DNA of 64,000 bases from Hyphomicrobiales bacterium (GCA_900470775.1 UCBZ01000010.1:255336-319335), one strand, 5' to 3'. Shown: positions 1-9,213, counted from the first letter of the stretch. Notes: generated by a model from the letters alone, not told the origin. Numbers and translations: made by a program.

Positions 1-58
1 ACTCGACTGCACTCTATGATGGATCCCGGCCTTCGCTGCGCGAAGCCCAGGATGACGG
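1..58. repeat. Partial palindromic repeat at the window edge (family 2)
   Basis: The stretch reading TATGATGGATCCCGG near base 15 and ending in CCAGGATGACGG matches the right arm of the composite repeats at 57480 and 43447. The left arm lies outside the window or is lost. No gene is seen before base 106. Confidence 0.6.
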
Positions 59-105
59 CGCCATTTTCGGCAGGAACAGCGTATTCCAAAGGTCGCTGGT
101 CTCGC

Positions 106-720
106 TCACGCCCCCAGCGACCGCCCGAAGAACGCTGGCCGCCAGAAGCGGCGCTGCAGCGAAAGCGCCATCGACGCGAAGCTCCTCGCCGTGTCGAAGG
201 CCTCGTCGAGGACGGTGAAGGGCGTCGGGCCGCCGGTCGCGATCACGCCCTCGACATCGGCATAGCCGCCGGCGAGATCGGCCTCGAACTTGCGCGCCAG
301 CCGCCGCATCGCGGCATTCTCGGGCAGGCAGGTCATGTAGAGCGTGCGGATGCCGCGATTGCGCGCCGCTGTGATCAGGCGGCCGAACAGCGTTCCGCCG
401 ATGCCGCGCCGACGCCAGTCCCGCTCGACGCTGAAGGCCGCTTCGCCGGTCTGCGCGACGATGTCCTCGAGCCCGCGCAGTTCGGCGGCGCCGCGCACCG
501 CGCCGTCCTCGATATAGGCATAGACCAGCCCGCCGACGCCGAAAGTGGTGACGGCATAGTTTTCGAGGAAATCGTCATTGACGGCCGTACCGAAGCGCTC
601 GCGACGGGTGACAGCGTCGAGTCTCAGCAGATGCGCCTTGAAAAGATCGCGCTCCGCGGGCCAGAGCCGGCGCACTTCGCCTTGGCCGGTCGTTGTGCCG
701 GCCTTTTTTGAACGAGCCAA
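106..720 (-). CDS. GNAT family N-acetyltransferase
   Basis: Predicted acyl-CoA dependent N-acetyltransferase of 204 residues; the substrate cannot be told from sequence. The acetyl-CoA pyrophosphate loop is visible as RRRGIGG at about residues 103-109, after the beta strand AAFSVERDW. The following PENAAMRRLARKFEA (133-147) is the usual motif B region in which an aromatic or charged helix packs on CoA. The N-terminus is basic (MARSKKAG). It stands alone, reading away from a 174-bp upstream gap, with the GST gene ending at the far side of that gap. Family membership is secure, the role is unknown. Confidence 0.85.
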   Translation of the reverse strand: MARSKKAGTTTGQGEVRRLWPAERDLFKAHLLRLDAVTRRERFGTAVNDDFLENYAVTTFGVGGLVYAYIEDGAVRGAAELRGLEDIVAQTGEAAFSVERDWRRRGIGGTLFGRLITAARNRGIRTLYMTCLPENAAMRRLARKFEADLAGGYADVEGVIATGGPTPFTVLDEAFDTARSFASMALSLQRRFWRPAFFGRSLGA

Positions 721-894
721 TTGTCATCTCCTGTTGACCGCGCAAATGCGCGCTACCGACCAGGAGGCGAATCTTCCCTAACTCGACCGCAAAATGGCGT
801 CTCCGCGCTGGATTGCAAGATGCGCGGCCTTCGCAAGTGCAGCATTTTTGTGCGCCGCGAATAATCTCTCGGCTTTGGGGTGTGTTTAGGCCAC

Positions 895-1503
895 CTATTC
901 CCGGTCGATCGGCCAGGCCTTGAACACCTCGAGCGCTTCGCAGGCCTTGGCCTGGGCCGCCAGCGCCGGCCAGCGCTCCTCCGGGACGAAATCGGGAATC
1001 ACGAAGCGGCAGAAGCCCCAGGCGATAGCCGCCGCGATGTCGCAGGGCAAAAGCTCCGGCCCTGCCGTCAACTCGCCGCGCACCGCCGCCGCATCCAGCA
1101 GATCGAGCGCGACATGGAGCTGCGTGACGATGCGCTCCTGCCAGGGTGCGTAACGCTGGGCTTCCGGCCGCTTGCGCTCGTACTCGACCGAGACCGCCTT
1201 GTCGGCTGCGACGATGCCGATGCCGGTCAGCGCGAGGTCGCGCACCCGCGCGCCGCCCTCGACCGGGCGTAGCGAACGGCCAGCGACATCCTCGAAATGC
1301 TGGATGATCAGCAGGGACTCAGAGATCACCGTGCCGTCGTCCGCGACCAGGCTCGGCGCCTTGATCAGCGGGTTGATCGCGCGGAACTCGTCCATGTGGC
1401 GGAAGACCGAGACCGAGCGGTGCTCGAAATCGAGCCCGAGCAGCGTGCCCGTCACCGCGGCGCGGCGGACATAAGGGCTATCCAGCATTCCCACGAGCAG
1501 CAT
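895..1503 (-). CDS. Glutathione S-transferase family protein
   Basis: 202-residue cytosolic GST-like protein. The N-terminal thioredoxin fold runs to about residue 75: an SPY motif at 9-11 takes the place of the catalytic Ser/Tyr region, the cis-proline lies in APSLV (about 49-53), and the glutathione gamma-glutamyl contact is ESLL (about 62-65). The remainder is the all-helical domain with an acidic start (FEDVAG). Single-gene unit on the minus strand, ending 174 bp from the GNAT gene. Substrate unknown; family members conjugate or reduce electrophiles. Confidence 0.85.
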   Translation of the reverse strand: MLLVGMLDSPYVRRAAVTGTLLGLDFEHRSVSVFRHMDEFRAINPLIKAPSLVADDGTVISESLLIIQHFEDVAGRSLRPVEGGARVRDLALTGIGIVAADKAVSVEYERKRPEAQRYAPWQERIVTQLHVALDLLDAAAVRGELTAGPELLPCDIAAAIAWGFCRFVIPDFVPEERWPALAAQAKACEALEVFKAWPIDRE

Positions 1504-1580
1504 CGGTCACCTCCATTGCGATCGGAAGACAGTGCCGGCAACCGCGCGCAAAGCCACGCCAAATCGCGTGATGCCAGGGA

Positions 1581-2561
1581 TCACGCCGGCTGATGGGCCT
1601 CGATTTCAGTCTCGAATCCCGGCACGAAGCCCAGCGTCAGGCCATGCTCGCGCGCCGCCATCTGGCAGGGATCCCAGTAGGGCGTGCCGCCGAAGCGCTC
1701 GACCAGCAGGTCGATCAGGACCCTGACCTTGCCCGGCACATAGGCTCCCGGCGGCCTGACCACGTAAAGCGCATGCTCCTGCATCGGGAACTCCCACAGA
1801 ACAGGCACGAGCGAGCCGTCCCGGATCGAATCGCTGGCGATGAAGGTCGGCAGTTGCACGATGCCGAGCCCCGCCTTCGCCCAGGCCAGCAACGTGTCGC
1901 CGCTGTCGGAGCGCAGCCGCCCCGCCGGCCTGACCGCCACCCGGCGCTTGCCGACCCTGAAGTTCCAGTCTGGCGTATTGGTGCCGGTGTAGAGCAGGCA
2001 TTCATGCCCGGCGAGGTCGGGCGGGCTCTCCGGCCGCCCCTTTTCCGCCAGATAGGCCGGACTCGCCAGGACGACGCCATGGATCGGCGCGATCCGGCGC
2101 GCGACAAGGCTTGAATCCTTCAGCGTGCCGATCCGGATCGCCGCGTCAAAACGCTCGCCAATCAGGTCGACATAACGGTCGCTGGCCTCGACATCGATCT
2201 CCAGCCGGGGATGAAGCCTGGCGAGCTCGCCCAGAATCGGTGCGACATGGCGGTTGCCGAAGGTCAGCGGCATCGACAGACGCAGGCGGCCCGAGACACC
2301 CGAGGCCTGCGCCACCGATTCACGAGCCGCGACGAGATCGGCCAGGATGCGCTCGCCGCGCGCCTTGAATTCGAGGCCGGCTTCGGTGGCAGCGACCCCG
2401 CGCGTGGTCCGGCTCAGGAGCCTTGTGCCGAGATCGGCTTCCAGCCGCGAGATCCGGCGGCTGACGATGGATTTCGCCAGCCCGAGATGATGGGCCGCGC
2501 GCCCGAAACCGCCGGTTTCGGCCACGGCGATGAAGCTGCGGATGTCGTCGAGCTCGGACAT
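1581..2561 (-). CDS. LysR family transcriptional regulator
   Basis: 326-residue LysR-type regulator. The winged helix-turn-helix occupies residues 1-60 (GGFGRAAHHLGLAKSIVSRR is the HTH core, followed by LEADLGTRLLSRTTRG). The C-terminal part is the periplasmic-binding-like effector domain. It is transcribed divergently from the azoreductase gene that starts 113 bp away, the classic arrangement in which the regulator controls its neighbour. I infer that it responds to quinones, azo compounds or similar electrophiles; nothing in the sequence names the effector. Confidence 0.9.
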   Translation of the reverse strand: MSELDDIRSFIAVAETGGFGRAAHHLGLAKSIVSRRISRLEADLGTRLLSRTTRGVAATEAGLEFKARGERILADLVAARESVAQASGVSGRLRLSMPLTFGNRHVAPILGELARLHPRLEIDVEASDRYVDLIGERFDAAIRIGTLKDSSLVARRIAPIHGVVLASPAYLAEKGRPESPPDLAGHECLLYTGTNTPDWNFRVGKRRVAVRPAGRLRSDSGDTLLAWAKAGLGIVQLPTFIASDSIRDGSLVPVLWEFPMQEHALYVVRPPGAYVPGKVRVLIDLLVERFGGTPYWDPCQMAAREHGLTLGFVPGFETEIEAHQPA

Positions 2562-2674
2562 CGCGTTCCCCTTGAAGCAACAGTCTGGTGCTCCTTATAG
2601 GCGTTTCGTTGCGATCCATGAACCCTTAACTTGCCGGTCATCGAACCCGTCCCCGGTTTCAGGATCAACCAGAC

Positions 2675-3280
2675 ATGTCCACCCTTCTCGTCCTCAACAG
2701 CAGCGCCTCGGGCGCGGCCTCCGTCTCGAAGCAGCTCATCGAGGAGACGGTCACCCGCCTGCGCGGCCAGAACCCGGCGCTCAAGATCGTCGAGCGCGAT
2801 CTCGGCACCAGTCCGGTTCCGCATCTGACGGTCGATTCCGCTGCCGCCATCCGCGGCGCCGAACCCGCCAACGAAGCCCAGAAGCAGGCGAAGGCGCTCT
2901 CGGACGCGCTGGTCGAGGAGCTCAAGGCGGCCGACGTCCTCGTCATCGGCGCGCCGATGTACAATTTCGGCATCCCCTCGACGCTGAAGTCCTGGTTCGA
3001 CCATGTGCTGCGCGCCGGCGTGACCTTCAAATACGGCGAAGCGGGTCCGGAAGGCCTGCTCAAGGGCAAGCGCGCGATCGTCGTCGAAAGCCGCGGCGGT
3101 CTTTACAGCTCGGGCCCGGCCCAGCCGCTGGATTCGCAGGAGCCGCATCTGCGCAACCTGCTCGGCTTCATCGGCATCAGCGACGTCACCTTCGTGCGCG
3201 CCGAAAAGCTCGGCTACGGCCCGGAGGCGCGCCAGCAGGCGATCAACGACGCCCAGGCCGAGCTCGCCAAGGTCGCCTGA
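2675..3280 (+). CDS. azoR: FMN-dependent NADH-azoreductase
   Basis: 201-residue flavodoxin-fold oxidoreductase that reduces quinones and azo bonds with NAD(P)H through FMN. The start MSTLLVLNSSASG gives the phosphate-binding loop of the AzoR/MdaB type. The segment GAPMYNFGIPSTLKSWFDHV (about residues 93-112) is the hallmark FMN and dimer-contact stretch. SRGGLY (about 134-139) matches the second FMN loop. Length fits AzoR (about 200). Divergent from a LysR gene and followed by a strong hairpin terminator, so probably monocistronic. Confidence 0.93.
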   Translation: MSTLLVLNSSASGAASVSKQLIEETVTRLRGQNPALKIVERDLGTSPVPHLTVDSAAAIRGAEPANEAQKQAKALSDALVEELKAADVLVIGAPMYNFGIPSTLKSWFDHVLRAGVTFKYGEAGPEGLLKGKRAIVVESRGGLYSSGPAQPLDSQEPHLRNLLGFIGISDVTFVRAEKLGYGPEARQQAINDAQAELAKVA

Positions 3281-3304
3281 TATCCCAGTCTTCACGGCCA
3301 ACGA

Positions 3305-3339
3305 AAAACGCCCGCCCGGAAAACCGGAGCGGGCGTTTT
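3305..3339 (+). terminator. Rho-independent terminator after azoR
   Basis: AAAACGCCCGC and GCGGGCGTTTT form an 11-bp stem whose inner CCGG-AAAA-CCGG extends it. The stem ends in a T run and lies 25 bp past the azoR stop. Confidence 0.85.
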
Positions 3340-3363
3340 GATATCGAAACCAACAACCTCCGC

Positions 3364-3466
3364 GTCATTCCGGACAAGCCGCGCAGCGGCGCCGATCCGG
3401 AATCCATCGTAAAGCGCGTCGCCCTTCGATGGATTCCGGGTCTGCGCTTCGCTTGCCCGGAATGAC
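3364..3466. repeat. Composite palindromic repeat, family 2
   Basis: About 103 bp. It begins GTCATTCCGGACAAGCCGC and ends GCTTGCCCGGAATGAC, with GGAATCCATCG / CGATGGATTCC facing each other inside. Outer and inner ends pair, but the arm middles differ (CCGCGCAGCGGCGCCGAT against TCTGCGCTTCGCTTG). Lies between the azoR terminator and the gapR stop. Confidence 0.85.
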
Positions 3467-3498
3467 GGCGCGGGGAATGTTGGTCGGAAGAGAAGGCC

Positions 3499-3741
3499 TC
3501 AGGCGCTCTCGCCGACCGCCTGCAGATAGAGGTCCAGGATCGCCTCCTCCTCGGCGCGCTCATTGGCGTCGCGCTTGCGGATGGCGATGACCTTGCGCAG
3601 CACCTTGACGTCGTAGCCGTTGCCCTTGGCCTCGGCATAGACCTCCTTGATGTCGTCGGAGATGGTCTTCTTCTCTTCCTCGAGACGCTCGATGCGCTCC
3701 ACGATGCTCTTGAGCTGGTCGCCCTGAACCGGTTCGTCCAT
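3499..3741 (-). CDS. gapR: GapR family DNA-binding protein (DUF2312)
   Basis: 80-residue nucleoid-associated protein. The sequence [30 protein letters not shown] and the downstream [13 protein letters not shown] are typical of GapR, which in Caulobacter binds overtwisted AT-rich DNA ahead of replication and transcription and stimulates topoisomerases. I chose the ATG at 3741 because AAGGA lies six bases upstream; an in-frame ATG at 3762 would add MRREGHQ. In many Rhizobiales it sits next to a formylglutamate amidohydrolase and pyk, as here. Function is carried over from the family. Confidence 0.9.
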   Translation of the reverse strand: MDEPVQGDQLKSIVERIERLEEEKKTISDDIKEVYAEAKGNGYDVKVLRKVIAIRKRDANERAEEEAILDLYLQAVGESA

Positions 3742-3867
3742 CTGATGTCCTTCTCGACGCATGCGTAAATTGGGGGGAGAGATTTGGCCGGGAGGGTTCG
3801 CACCGCGCGGCCCCTGCCGTCAAGCCGCAACCGGGACGGGTCGGCGATCTCTCAACAGTCGCGTCGC

Positions 3868-4652
3868 TTACGCCGCGCGTAGCGCCGACACGCAAGGCGC
3901 AACGATGCGCGCCAGCCGCGCACCCCAGTCGCGCGCGGTCGCATCGCTGGCTATCAGGTCCTGCCGGACCTCGATCAGCGCATCCAGCAGGCCGCGCCGG
4001 ATCGCGTGGCGATCGATCGTGTCTCCCGGCAGGCCACCGTGATACGGCTCGTTGTCGCCGACAACGAGATCGCCCTCGTGCTGCAGGGCGGCGATCAGCG
4101 GCCGCGCCAGCCGGCCCTCATAGTCCCAGAGCACGCCGACATGCCAGGGCCGGGCGACGCCCTTCCAGAACGGCGTGAACGAGTGCAGCGCGATGATCGC
4201 CGGCGGATGACCGGCCGCCAGCGCGGCCTCGATGGCGAGGTCGATCGCGACGTCATAGGGCTTGTAGTAGCGCGCCACGCGCTCGGCGATCCCCGTGGCG
4301 TCGATATGGCGGTTGCCCGGCACGATCGCCCCGTCCGACAGGCGCATCACCAGGGTCGGGTCGTCCAGCCCGCGATTGGGGTCGATCAGCAGCCGCGAAA
4401 AATTCGACAGCACGGCCGGCGCACCAGCGCCCGCGCCATGGCGCGCGTCATCTCGGCGGCGCCGATGTCGTAGGCAATGTGGCGCTCGAGCTGGGCCGGC
4501 GGCAGCCCGAGCGCTTCGAGCTCGGGCGGGATCGCGTTCGAGGCGTGGTCGCAGAGCAGCAGCATCCCGGTCGCGGGATCGCCGGAGACGACCTCGACCT
4601 CGCCGGGGGCAAGCGCGGCGGCCGGCATGGGCACCGCAGTATCGCTCATCAT
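3868..4652 (-). pseudogene. N-formylglutamate amidohydrolase, split by a one-base frameshift
   Basis: Two reading frames together give one full-length N-formylglutamate amidohydrolase (hydrolyses N-formyl-L-glutamate to glutamate and formate). The 5' part (4652 to about 4425) reads MLLLCDHASNAIPPELEALG and ends correctly at MTRAMARAL. The rest (about 4425 to 3868) resumes one frame over at GAPAVLSNFSRLLIDPNRG and continues through ALHSFTPFWKG and GDNEPYHGG to the stop. Adding one G to the GG of GCGCTGGTGCGC restores the frame exactly. Either a real inactivating deletion or a sequencing error; everything else looks intact, which suggests a very recent event or an error. Confidence 0.85.
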
Positions 4653-4783
4653 GCAGCGCCTCTAGAAGTACGATGATATCGACAAAAGCCTGATGACGTT
4701 CGCCGCACCGCGACCTAAAAGAATCGGCAACGAAAGTCGATCCGATCGACTTAAAGCGAGCAGACGGGCGGAACGGGGCGGCC

Positions 4784-6094
4784 TTGCAGCGATCCAGCGA
4801 TCTGACCGAGCGGATGCGTGCGCAGGCCCGCGTGATCTTCGACGCGGCTGTCGCGCGGGCCCATCCGGCCGGCTGCCTGCCCGCCCATCTGCCGCAAGCC
4901 TCTGCGACCGGCCGCCTGATCCTGCTCGCCGCCGGCAAGGCCGCCGGCAGCATGACCGCGCTGGCCGAGGCGCATTACCTCGATGCAGGTTTTCCCCCTG
5001 AGCGCCTCGTCGGCCACGCCGTCGCGCGGCACGGCTATGAGACGAAGACCCGCCATATCCCGATGGTCGCGGCCGGCCATCCCGTGCCGGACCAGGGCAG
5101 CATCGACAGCGCCAGCCGCGCGCTGGAGCTCGCCGCCTCGGCCACCACTGATGATTTCGTGCTGGTGCTGCTGTCGGGCGGCGGCTCGGCCAACTGGGTC
5201 GCGCCGGCGGGCACGCTCGCGCTCGCCGAGAAGCAGGCCGTCAACAAGGCGCTACTGCGCTCGGGCGCGCCGATCGGCGAGATGAACATCGTCCGCAAGC
5301 GGCTGTCGCGGATCAAGGGCGGCAGGCTTGCGCTCGCCGCCGCGCGCGCCCGGCTGCTGACGCTGGCGATCTCCGACGTGCCCAATGACGAGCCGACCGC
5401 GATCGCCTCAGGCCCGACCGTCGCCGATCCCTCGACCATGGAGCAGGCGCGCGCTATCGTCGCACGCTTCGGCCTCGATCTACCTGCCGCTGCGAAGACC
5501 CTGCTCGACGACGACGCCAGCGAGACGCCCAAGCCCGGCCACGACGCCTTCGCCCGGACCGATTTCCGCATCATCGCCCGCCCCGCCGATGCCATCGCCG
5601 CCGCCCATGCCGCGGCCGTAGAGGCCGGCTACGAGGTCCATGATCTCGGCCCCGATCTCGAGGGCGAGGCCCGCGACGTCGCCGCGCGTCATGCCGAACT
5701 CGCATTGTCGCTGAAGCGTCAGGGCAAGCGCGCCGCGATCCTCTCCGGCGGGGAATTCACCGTGACATTGCGCGGCAAGGGCCGTGGCGGGCCTAACCAG
5801 GAATATGCGCTGGCGCTGGCCATCGCGCTTAAGGCCGAGCCCGGCATCGTCGCGCTCTCGGGCGATACCGACGGCACCGATGGCGGCGGCGGCGAGGCGA
5901 CCGACCCCGCCGGCGCGATCATCGACGAGACGACGCTGGCCCGCGCCGGCGAACTACGCCTTGATCCTGCCCGATCCCTCGCGGACAACGATTCGACCGG
6001 CTTCTTCGAGCCGCTGGGCGACCTGCTGCGGACGGGTCCAACCCTGACCAACGTCAACGACTGCCGCGTCATTCTGATCGAGCCCCAAACCTGA
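4784..6094 (+). CDS. Glycerate 2-kinase, type II (DUF4147/MOFRL)
   Basis: 436 residues, the usual length of the GckA/TtuD family that phosphorylates D-glycerate to 2-phosphoglycerate in serine-cycle or hydroxypyruvate routes. The N-terminal DUF4147 domain includes LLAAGKAAGSM (about 46-56), the HPVPDQGS stretch and LLSGGGSANWVAP (about 130-142). The C-terminal MOFRL domain includes ILSGGEFTVTLRGKGRGGPN and SGDTDGTDGGGG. Two genes downstream lies pyk, which would consume phosphoenolpyruvate made from 2-phosphoglycerate, so a common pathway is plausible. Divergent from the broken amidohydrolase gene. Confidence 0.88.
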   Translation: MQRSSDLTERMRAQARVIFDAAVARAHPAGCLPAHLPQASATGRLILLAAGKAAGSMTALAEAHYLDAGFPPERLVGHAVARHGYETKTRHIPMVAAGHPVPDQGSIDSASRALELAASATTDDFVLVLLSGGGSANWVAPAGTLALAEKQAVNKALLRSGAPIGEMNIVRKRLSRIKGGRLALAAARARLLTLAISDVPNDEPTAIASGPTVADPSTMEQARAIVARFGLDLPAAAKTLLDDDASETPKPGHDAFARTDFRIIARPADAIAAAHAAAVEAGYEVHDLGPDLEGEARDVAARHAELALSLKRQGKRAAILSGGEFTVTLRGKGRGGPNQEYALALAIALKAEPGIVALSGDTDGTDGGGGEATDPAGAIIDETTLARAGELRLDPARSLADNDSTGFFEPLGDLLRTGPTLTNVNDCRVILIEPQT

Positions 6095-6123
6095 CCAAAT
6101 CCAATTCTGATCGAATCCGAGAG

Positions 6124-6579
6124 ATGAGCCGAAACCGAAGCGCGATCCTTCGCCTGGCCCTGCTGGCGGCCGGCCTGCTCGGCGCAAGCCTGCTCGGCAC
6201 AAGCCCGGCCTTTGCCGATCTGCGCATGTGCAACACCTCGGGCAGCCGCGTCGGCGTGTCCATCGGTTATCGCGACGCCCAGGGCTGGACCACCGAGGGC
6301 TGGTGGAACATCGGCCCGCGCGCCTGCGAGACGCTGCTCCGCGGCACACTGGCGGCGCGATTCTACTATGTCCACGCCGTCGATTACGACCGGGGCGGCG
6401 AGTGGACCGGCAAATCCGTGATGTGTACCCGGAACAAGGAATTCACGATTCGCGGGATCGAGGACTGCCTGGCCCGCGGCTATGACCGCGCCGGCTTCTT
6501 CGAGGTCGATACCGGCGAACAGAAGAGCTGGACGATCCAGCTCACCGACACCACCGGCAGCGCCCCGGCGCGGCCCTGA
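6124..6579 (+). CDS. DUF1036 exported protein
   Basis: 151 residues. Signal peptide at 1-30 (basic MSRNR, hydrophobic LALLAAGLLGASLLG, cleavage near AFA-D). The mature part has the DUF1036 pattern: RMCNTSGSRVGVSIGY, then GWTTEGWWNIGPRACETLL and YYVHAVDYDRGGEW, with cysteines at the start, middle and end that may pair. Function unknown in the family; a periplasmic beta-sandwich is likely. Lies 29 bp after the glycerate kinase gene and 12 bp before pyk, so it is probably cotranscribed; this neighbourhood with pyk is common in Rhizobiales. Confidence 0.85.
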   Translation: MSRNRSAILRLALLAAGLLGASLLGTSPAFADLRMCNTSGSRVGVSIGYRDAQGWTTEGWWNIGPRACETLLRGTLAARFYYVHAVDYDRGGEWTGKSVMCTRNKEFTIRGIEDCLARGYDRAGFFEVDTGEQKSWTIQLTDTTGSAPARP

Positions 6580-6591
6580 GGGGACATCGAC

Positions 6592-8031
6592 ATGAAGCGT
6601 GAGCGCCGCATCAAGATCATCGCCACGCTGGGGCCGGCCTCGGCCACGCCCGAGATGTGCGCGAAGCTGTTTGCGGCCGGCGTCGATGTCTTCCGCATCA
6701 ATATGAGCCACACCCAGCGCGAGACGCTACCCGAGAAGATCGCGATGCTGCGGGCGCTGGAGACGCAGTTCCGCCGCCCTGTCGGCATCCTCGCCGATCT
6801 CCAGGGCCCCAAGCTGCGCGTCGGCGCCTTTGGCGGCGATGGCGGGGTGACGCTGGAGAACGGCGCCCGTTTCACCTTCGATTCCGATCCCGCGCCGGGC
6901 ACGCAGAAGCGCGTCCACCTGCCCCATCCCGAGATCCTGACCGCGCTGGAACCGGGCCATGTCGTCATCCTCGACGACGGCAAATTGAGGCTCGTCGTCG
7001 AGAAGGCGAGCCCGACGCAGGCCGTGACGCGCGTCGTCGTCGGCGGCCGGCTGTCCTCGCGCAAGGGCGTCAGCCTGCCCGACACGACGATCGCCGTCTC
7101 GGCCATGACCGAGAAGGACCGTTCCGACGCCGAGGCCGCCGCCGAAGCCGGCGTCGACTGGATCGCGCTCTCCTTCGTGCAGCGGCCCGAGGACATGGCC
7201 GATCTCAGAAAGATCGTGCAGGGCCGGGCGCTGGCCATGGCCAAGATCGAGAAGCCGCAGGCGCTGCTGCGCCTGGAGGAAATCATCGACGCCTCGGATT
7301 CGATCATGGTGGCGCGGGGCGATCTCGGCGTCGAGATGCCGCTGGAGAAGGTGCCCGGCACCCAGAAGCGCATCACCCGGATGTGCCGCCGCAAGGGCAA
7401 ACCCGTCATCGTCGCGACGCAGATGCTGGAGAGCATGATCACCAGCCCGGTGCCGACCCGGGCCGAGGTCTCCGACGTCGCCACCGCCGTCTTCGAGGGC
7501 GCCGACGCGGTGATGCTCTCGGCCGAAAGCGCCGCCGGCCAGTTCCCGATCGAGGCTGTGGCGATGATGAACCGCATCGCCGAGGAGGTCGAAAGCGAAT
7601 CGGTCTACCGCTCGATCCTGGAGGCGCAGCGCGCCGAACCCGAGGCGACGGGCGCCGATGCCATCGCCAAGGCGGCCCACGAGGTCGCCGACGCGCTGAA
7701 CCTCAAGGTCATCGCCGCCTGGACCTCGTCGGGCTCGACGGCCTTCCGGCTCGCCCGCGAACGGCCGAACTCCACCGTCATCGCGCTCACGCCCAACGCC
7801 GCCACGGCGCGCCGCCTCACCCTCGTCTGGGGCGTGCATGCGGTGGTGACGAAGGACGCCAGCGACATCGACGACATGGCTTCGCGCGCCTGCAAATTCG
7901 CCGTGCGCGAGAACTTCGCGAAGCTCGGGGACCGCATCATCGTGGTCGCCGGCGTGCCCTTCGGGACGCCGGGCGCCACCAACATGGTCCGCATCGCCTT
8001 CATCGCCAAGGAACATGTCGAGAAGGCGTGA
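6592..8031 (+). CDS. pyk: Pyruvate kinase
   Basis: 479 residues, normal length. Transfers phosphate from phosphoenolpyruvate to ADP in the last step of glycolysis. Motifs: IATLGPASATPEM near the N-terminus, FRINMSHT with the substrate arginine and potassium-binding residues, ILADLQGPKLRVG, the active-site MAKIEKPQALLRLEEII, SIMVARGDLGVEMPLEKVP, and VIVATQMLESMITSPVPTRA. The C-terminal allosteric domain is present (VIAAWTSSGSTAFRLA). Last gene of a three-gene run with glycerate kinase and DUF1036. Confidence 0.97.
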   Translation: MKRERRIKIIATLGPASATPEMCAKLFAAGVDVFRINMSHTQRETLPEKIAMLRALETQFRRPVGILADLQGPKLRVGAFGGDGGVTLENGARFTFDSDPAPGTQKRVHLPHPEILTALEPGHVVILDDGKLRLVVEKASPTQAVTRVVVGGRLSSRKGVSLPDTTIAVSAMTEKDRSDAEAAAEAGVDWIALSFVQRPEDMADLRKIVQGRALAMAKIEKPQALLRLEEIIDASDSIMVARGDLGVEMPLEKVPGTQKRITRMCRRKGKPVIVATQMLESMITSPVPTRAEVSDVATAVFEGADAVMLSAESAAGQFPIEAVAMMNRIAEEVESESVYRSILEAQRAEPEATGADAIAKAAHEVADALNLKVIAAWTSSGSTAFRLARERPNSTVIALTPNAATARRLTLVWGVHAVVTKDASDIDDMASRACKFAVRENFAKLGDRIIVVAGVPFGTPGATNMVRIAFIAKEHVEKA

Positions 8032-8046
8032 GGTTCAGCCGGCCGC

Positions 8047-9075
8047 TCAATTCCGCGCCAGCCCCGACCTCGGCCCGACGATCTGGTCGATCGCCTCGAC
8101 CACGATCTCCGGCGCGGCATGGTGCGGCATGTGGCCGACGCCCGGCAGCAGCACGAAACGGCCCTGCGGCGCCTGCCTTGCGATCGTAGCCGAATGGATG
8201 ACGGGCGAAACGATCGCGTCGCTGTCGCCCGTGATCGCCACCACCGGCATCTTCAGATCGCGATAGCGCGGCACCTGGGCGCTGACGAAGTCGAAGGTCG
8301 CTGCGATGTCCTGCGAATTGGCCCGGAAGCTCGCCGGCCGCAGCAGCAGCGCGATCTCGCCGGTCTCCAGATAGCCCGGCGTCACCGGGCGCGGCGCGAA
8401 GACGCTGTCCGCCCCCGCTGCCAGCAACAGGCGCGCGGCGGGAATGCCGACCAGCCGGGCAAAGACCGGCCCGATCACCGGCCAGGCGGTCAGGTGGTGA
8501 TACCAGGCGATGCCGCCGGGCCAGGGATGCGTCACGGCGCCGAGCAGAACGAGCCCGCGCAGGCGCTCCGGTCGGTCGAGCGCGATCCGGGTCGAGGCGG
8601 CCCCAGCCAGCGAATGCGCCAGCAGCACGAAGCGCTCGGGCACGATCGCGTCGAGACCCTCCATCAGGACAGCGGCCTGCCGGACCGGATCGGCCATGGC
8701 GTCACCTGCAATCCGGTCGCTCCAGCCATGCCCCGGACGGTCGATTGCGACGACACGGTAGTGGCCGAGATCAGGGCCCAGCGTCGCCAGCAGGTCGGCA
8801 TGATCCGAGGACGCGCCATGGATGAGCACGACGGTGCCGCGCGCTTCGCGAGCCGGCAGGCTCTCGCGGTAATGCAGCCGCCCGCCCGCGACGGCGACGA
8901 AGCTGCCCCTGGGCGGATAGTCCCGCGCGGCCTGCGTGCCGAGCCATTCGGACCAGAACATGATCCCGGCCACGGCCAGGATGAACATGACGACAAGGGA
9001 GCGGATCAGCATGCTCCGCATACGCAGGCGTCGCCGTTTCGGATCTGTGAAGATGTTAGGGACCGTGTTGGACAT
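8047..9075 (-). CDS. Alpha/beta hydrolase with N-terminal membrane anchor
   Basis: 342 residues. A basic N-terminus (KRRRLRMR) precedes one membrane segment at about 21-44 (MLIRSLVVMFILAVAGIMFW), so the catalytic domain is probably periplasmic. Oxyanion region is VLIHGASSDHADLL, nucleophile elbow AHSLAGAAS with the catalytic serine, acid in TGDSDAI, histidine in GVGHMPHHAAPE. Substrate unknown; esterase or lipase-like activity is expected. Tail-to-tail with pyk, 15 bp apart. The upstream side holds a long palindromic repeat. Confidence 0.85.
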   Translation of the reverse strand: MSNTVPNIFTDPKRRRLRMRSMLIRSLVVMFILAVAGIMFWSEWLGTQAARDYPPRGSFVAVAGGRLHYRESLPAREARGTVVLIHGASSDHADLLATLGPDLGHYRVVAIDRPGHGWSDRIAGDAMADPVRQAAVLMEGLDAIVPERFVLLAHSLAGAASTRIALDRPERLRGLVLLGAVTHPWPGGIAWYHHLTAWPVIGPVFARLVGIPAARLLLAAGADSVFAPRPVTPGYLETGEIALLLRPASFRANSQDIAATFDFVSAQVPRYRDLKMPVVAITGDSDAIVSPVIHSATIARQAPQGRFVLLPGVGHMPHHAAPEIVVEAIDQIVGPRSGLARN

Positions 9076-9078
9076 TGA

Positions 9079-9197
9079 GCCCTCATCCTGAGGAGCTGCG
9101 CAGCAGCGTCTCGAAGGATGCTCCAGATGTCTCCGGAGCCTCGGCGAGCATCCTTCGAGACGCGATCCCTGCGGACTCGCTCCTCAGGATGAGGGCT
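9079..9197. repeat. Long inverted repeat, family 1
   Basis: About 119 bp. Outer ends AGCCCTCATCCTGAGGAGC and GCTCCTCAGGATGAGGGCT are perfect inverted copies; inner GTCTCGAAGGATGCTCC pairs with GAGCATCCTTCGAGAC. Same family as 47924-48041 and 58843-58949. It lies between two minus-strand genes. Confidence 0.9.
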
Positions 9198-9213
9198 GCG
9201 AGGGGCAATTCGC

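Noticed and set aside
4653..4953. Upstream extension of the amidohydrolase frame to 4953
   Set aside because: It would overlap the start of the glycerate kinase gene and encode Arg/Ala-rich sequence without similarity; the conserved start is in the other frame at 4652.
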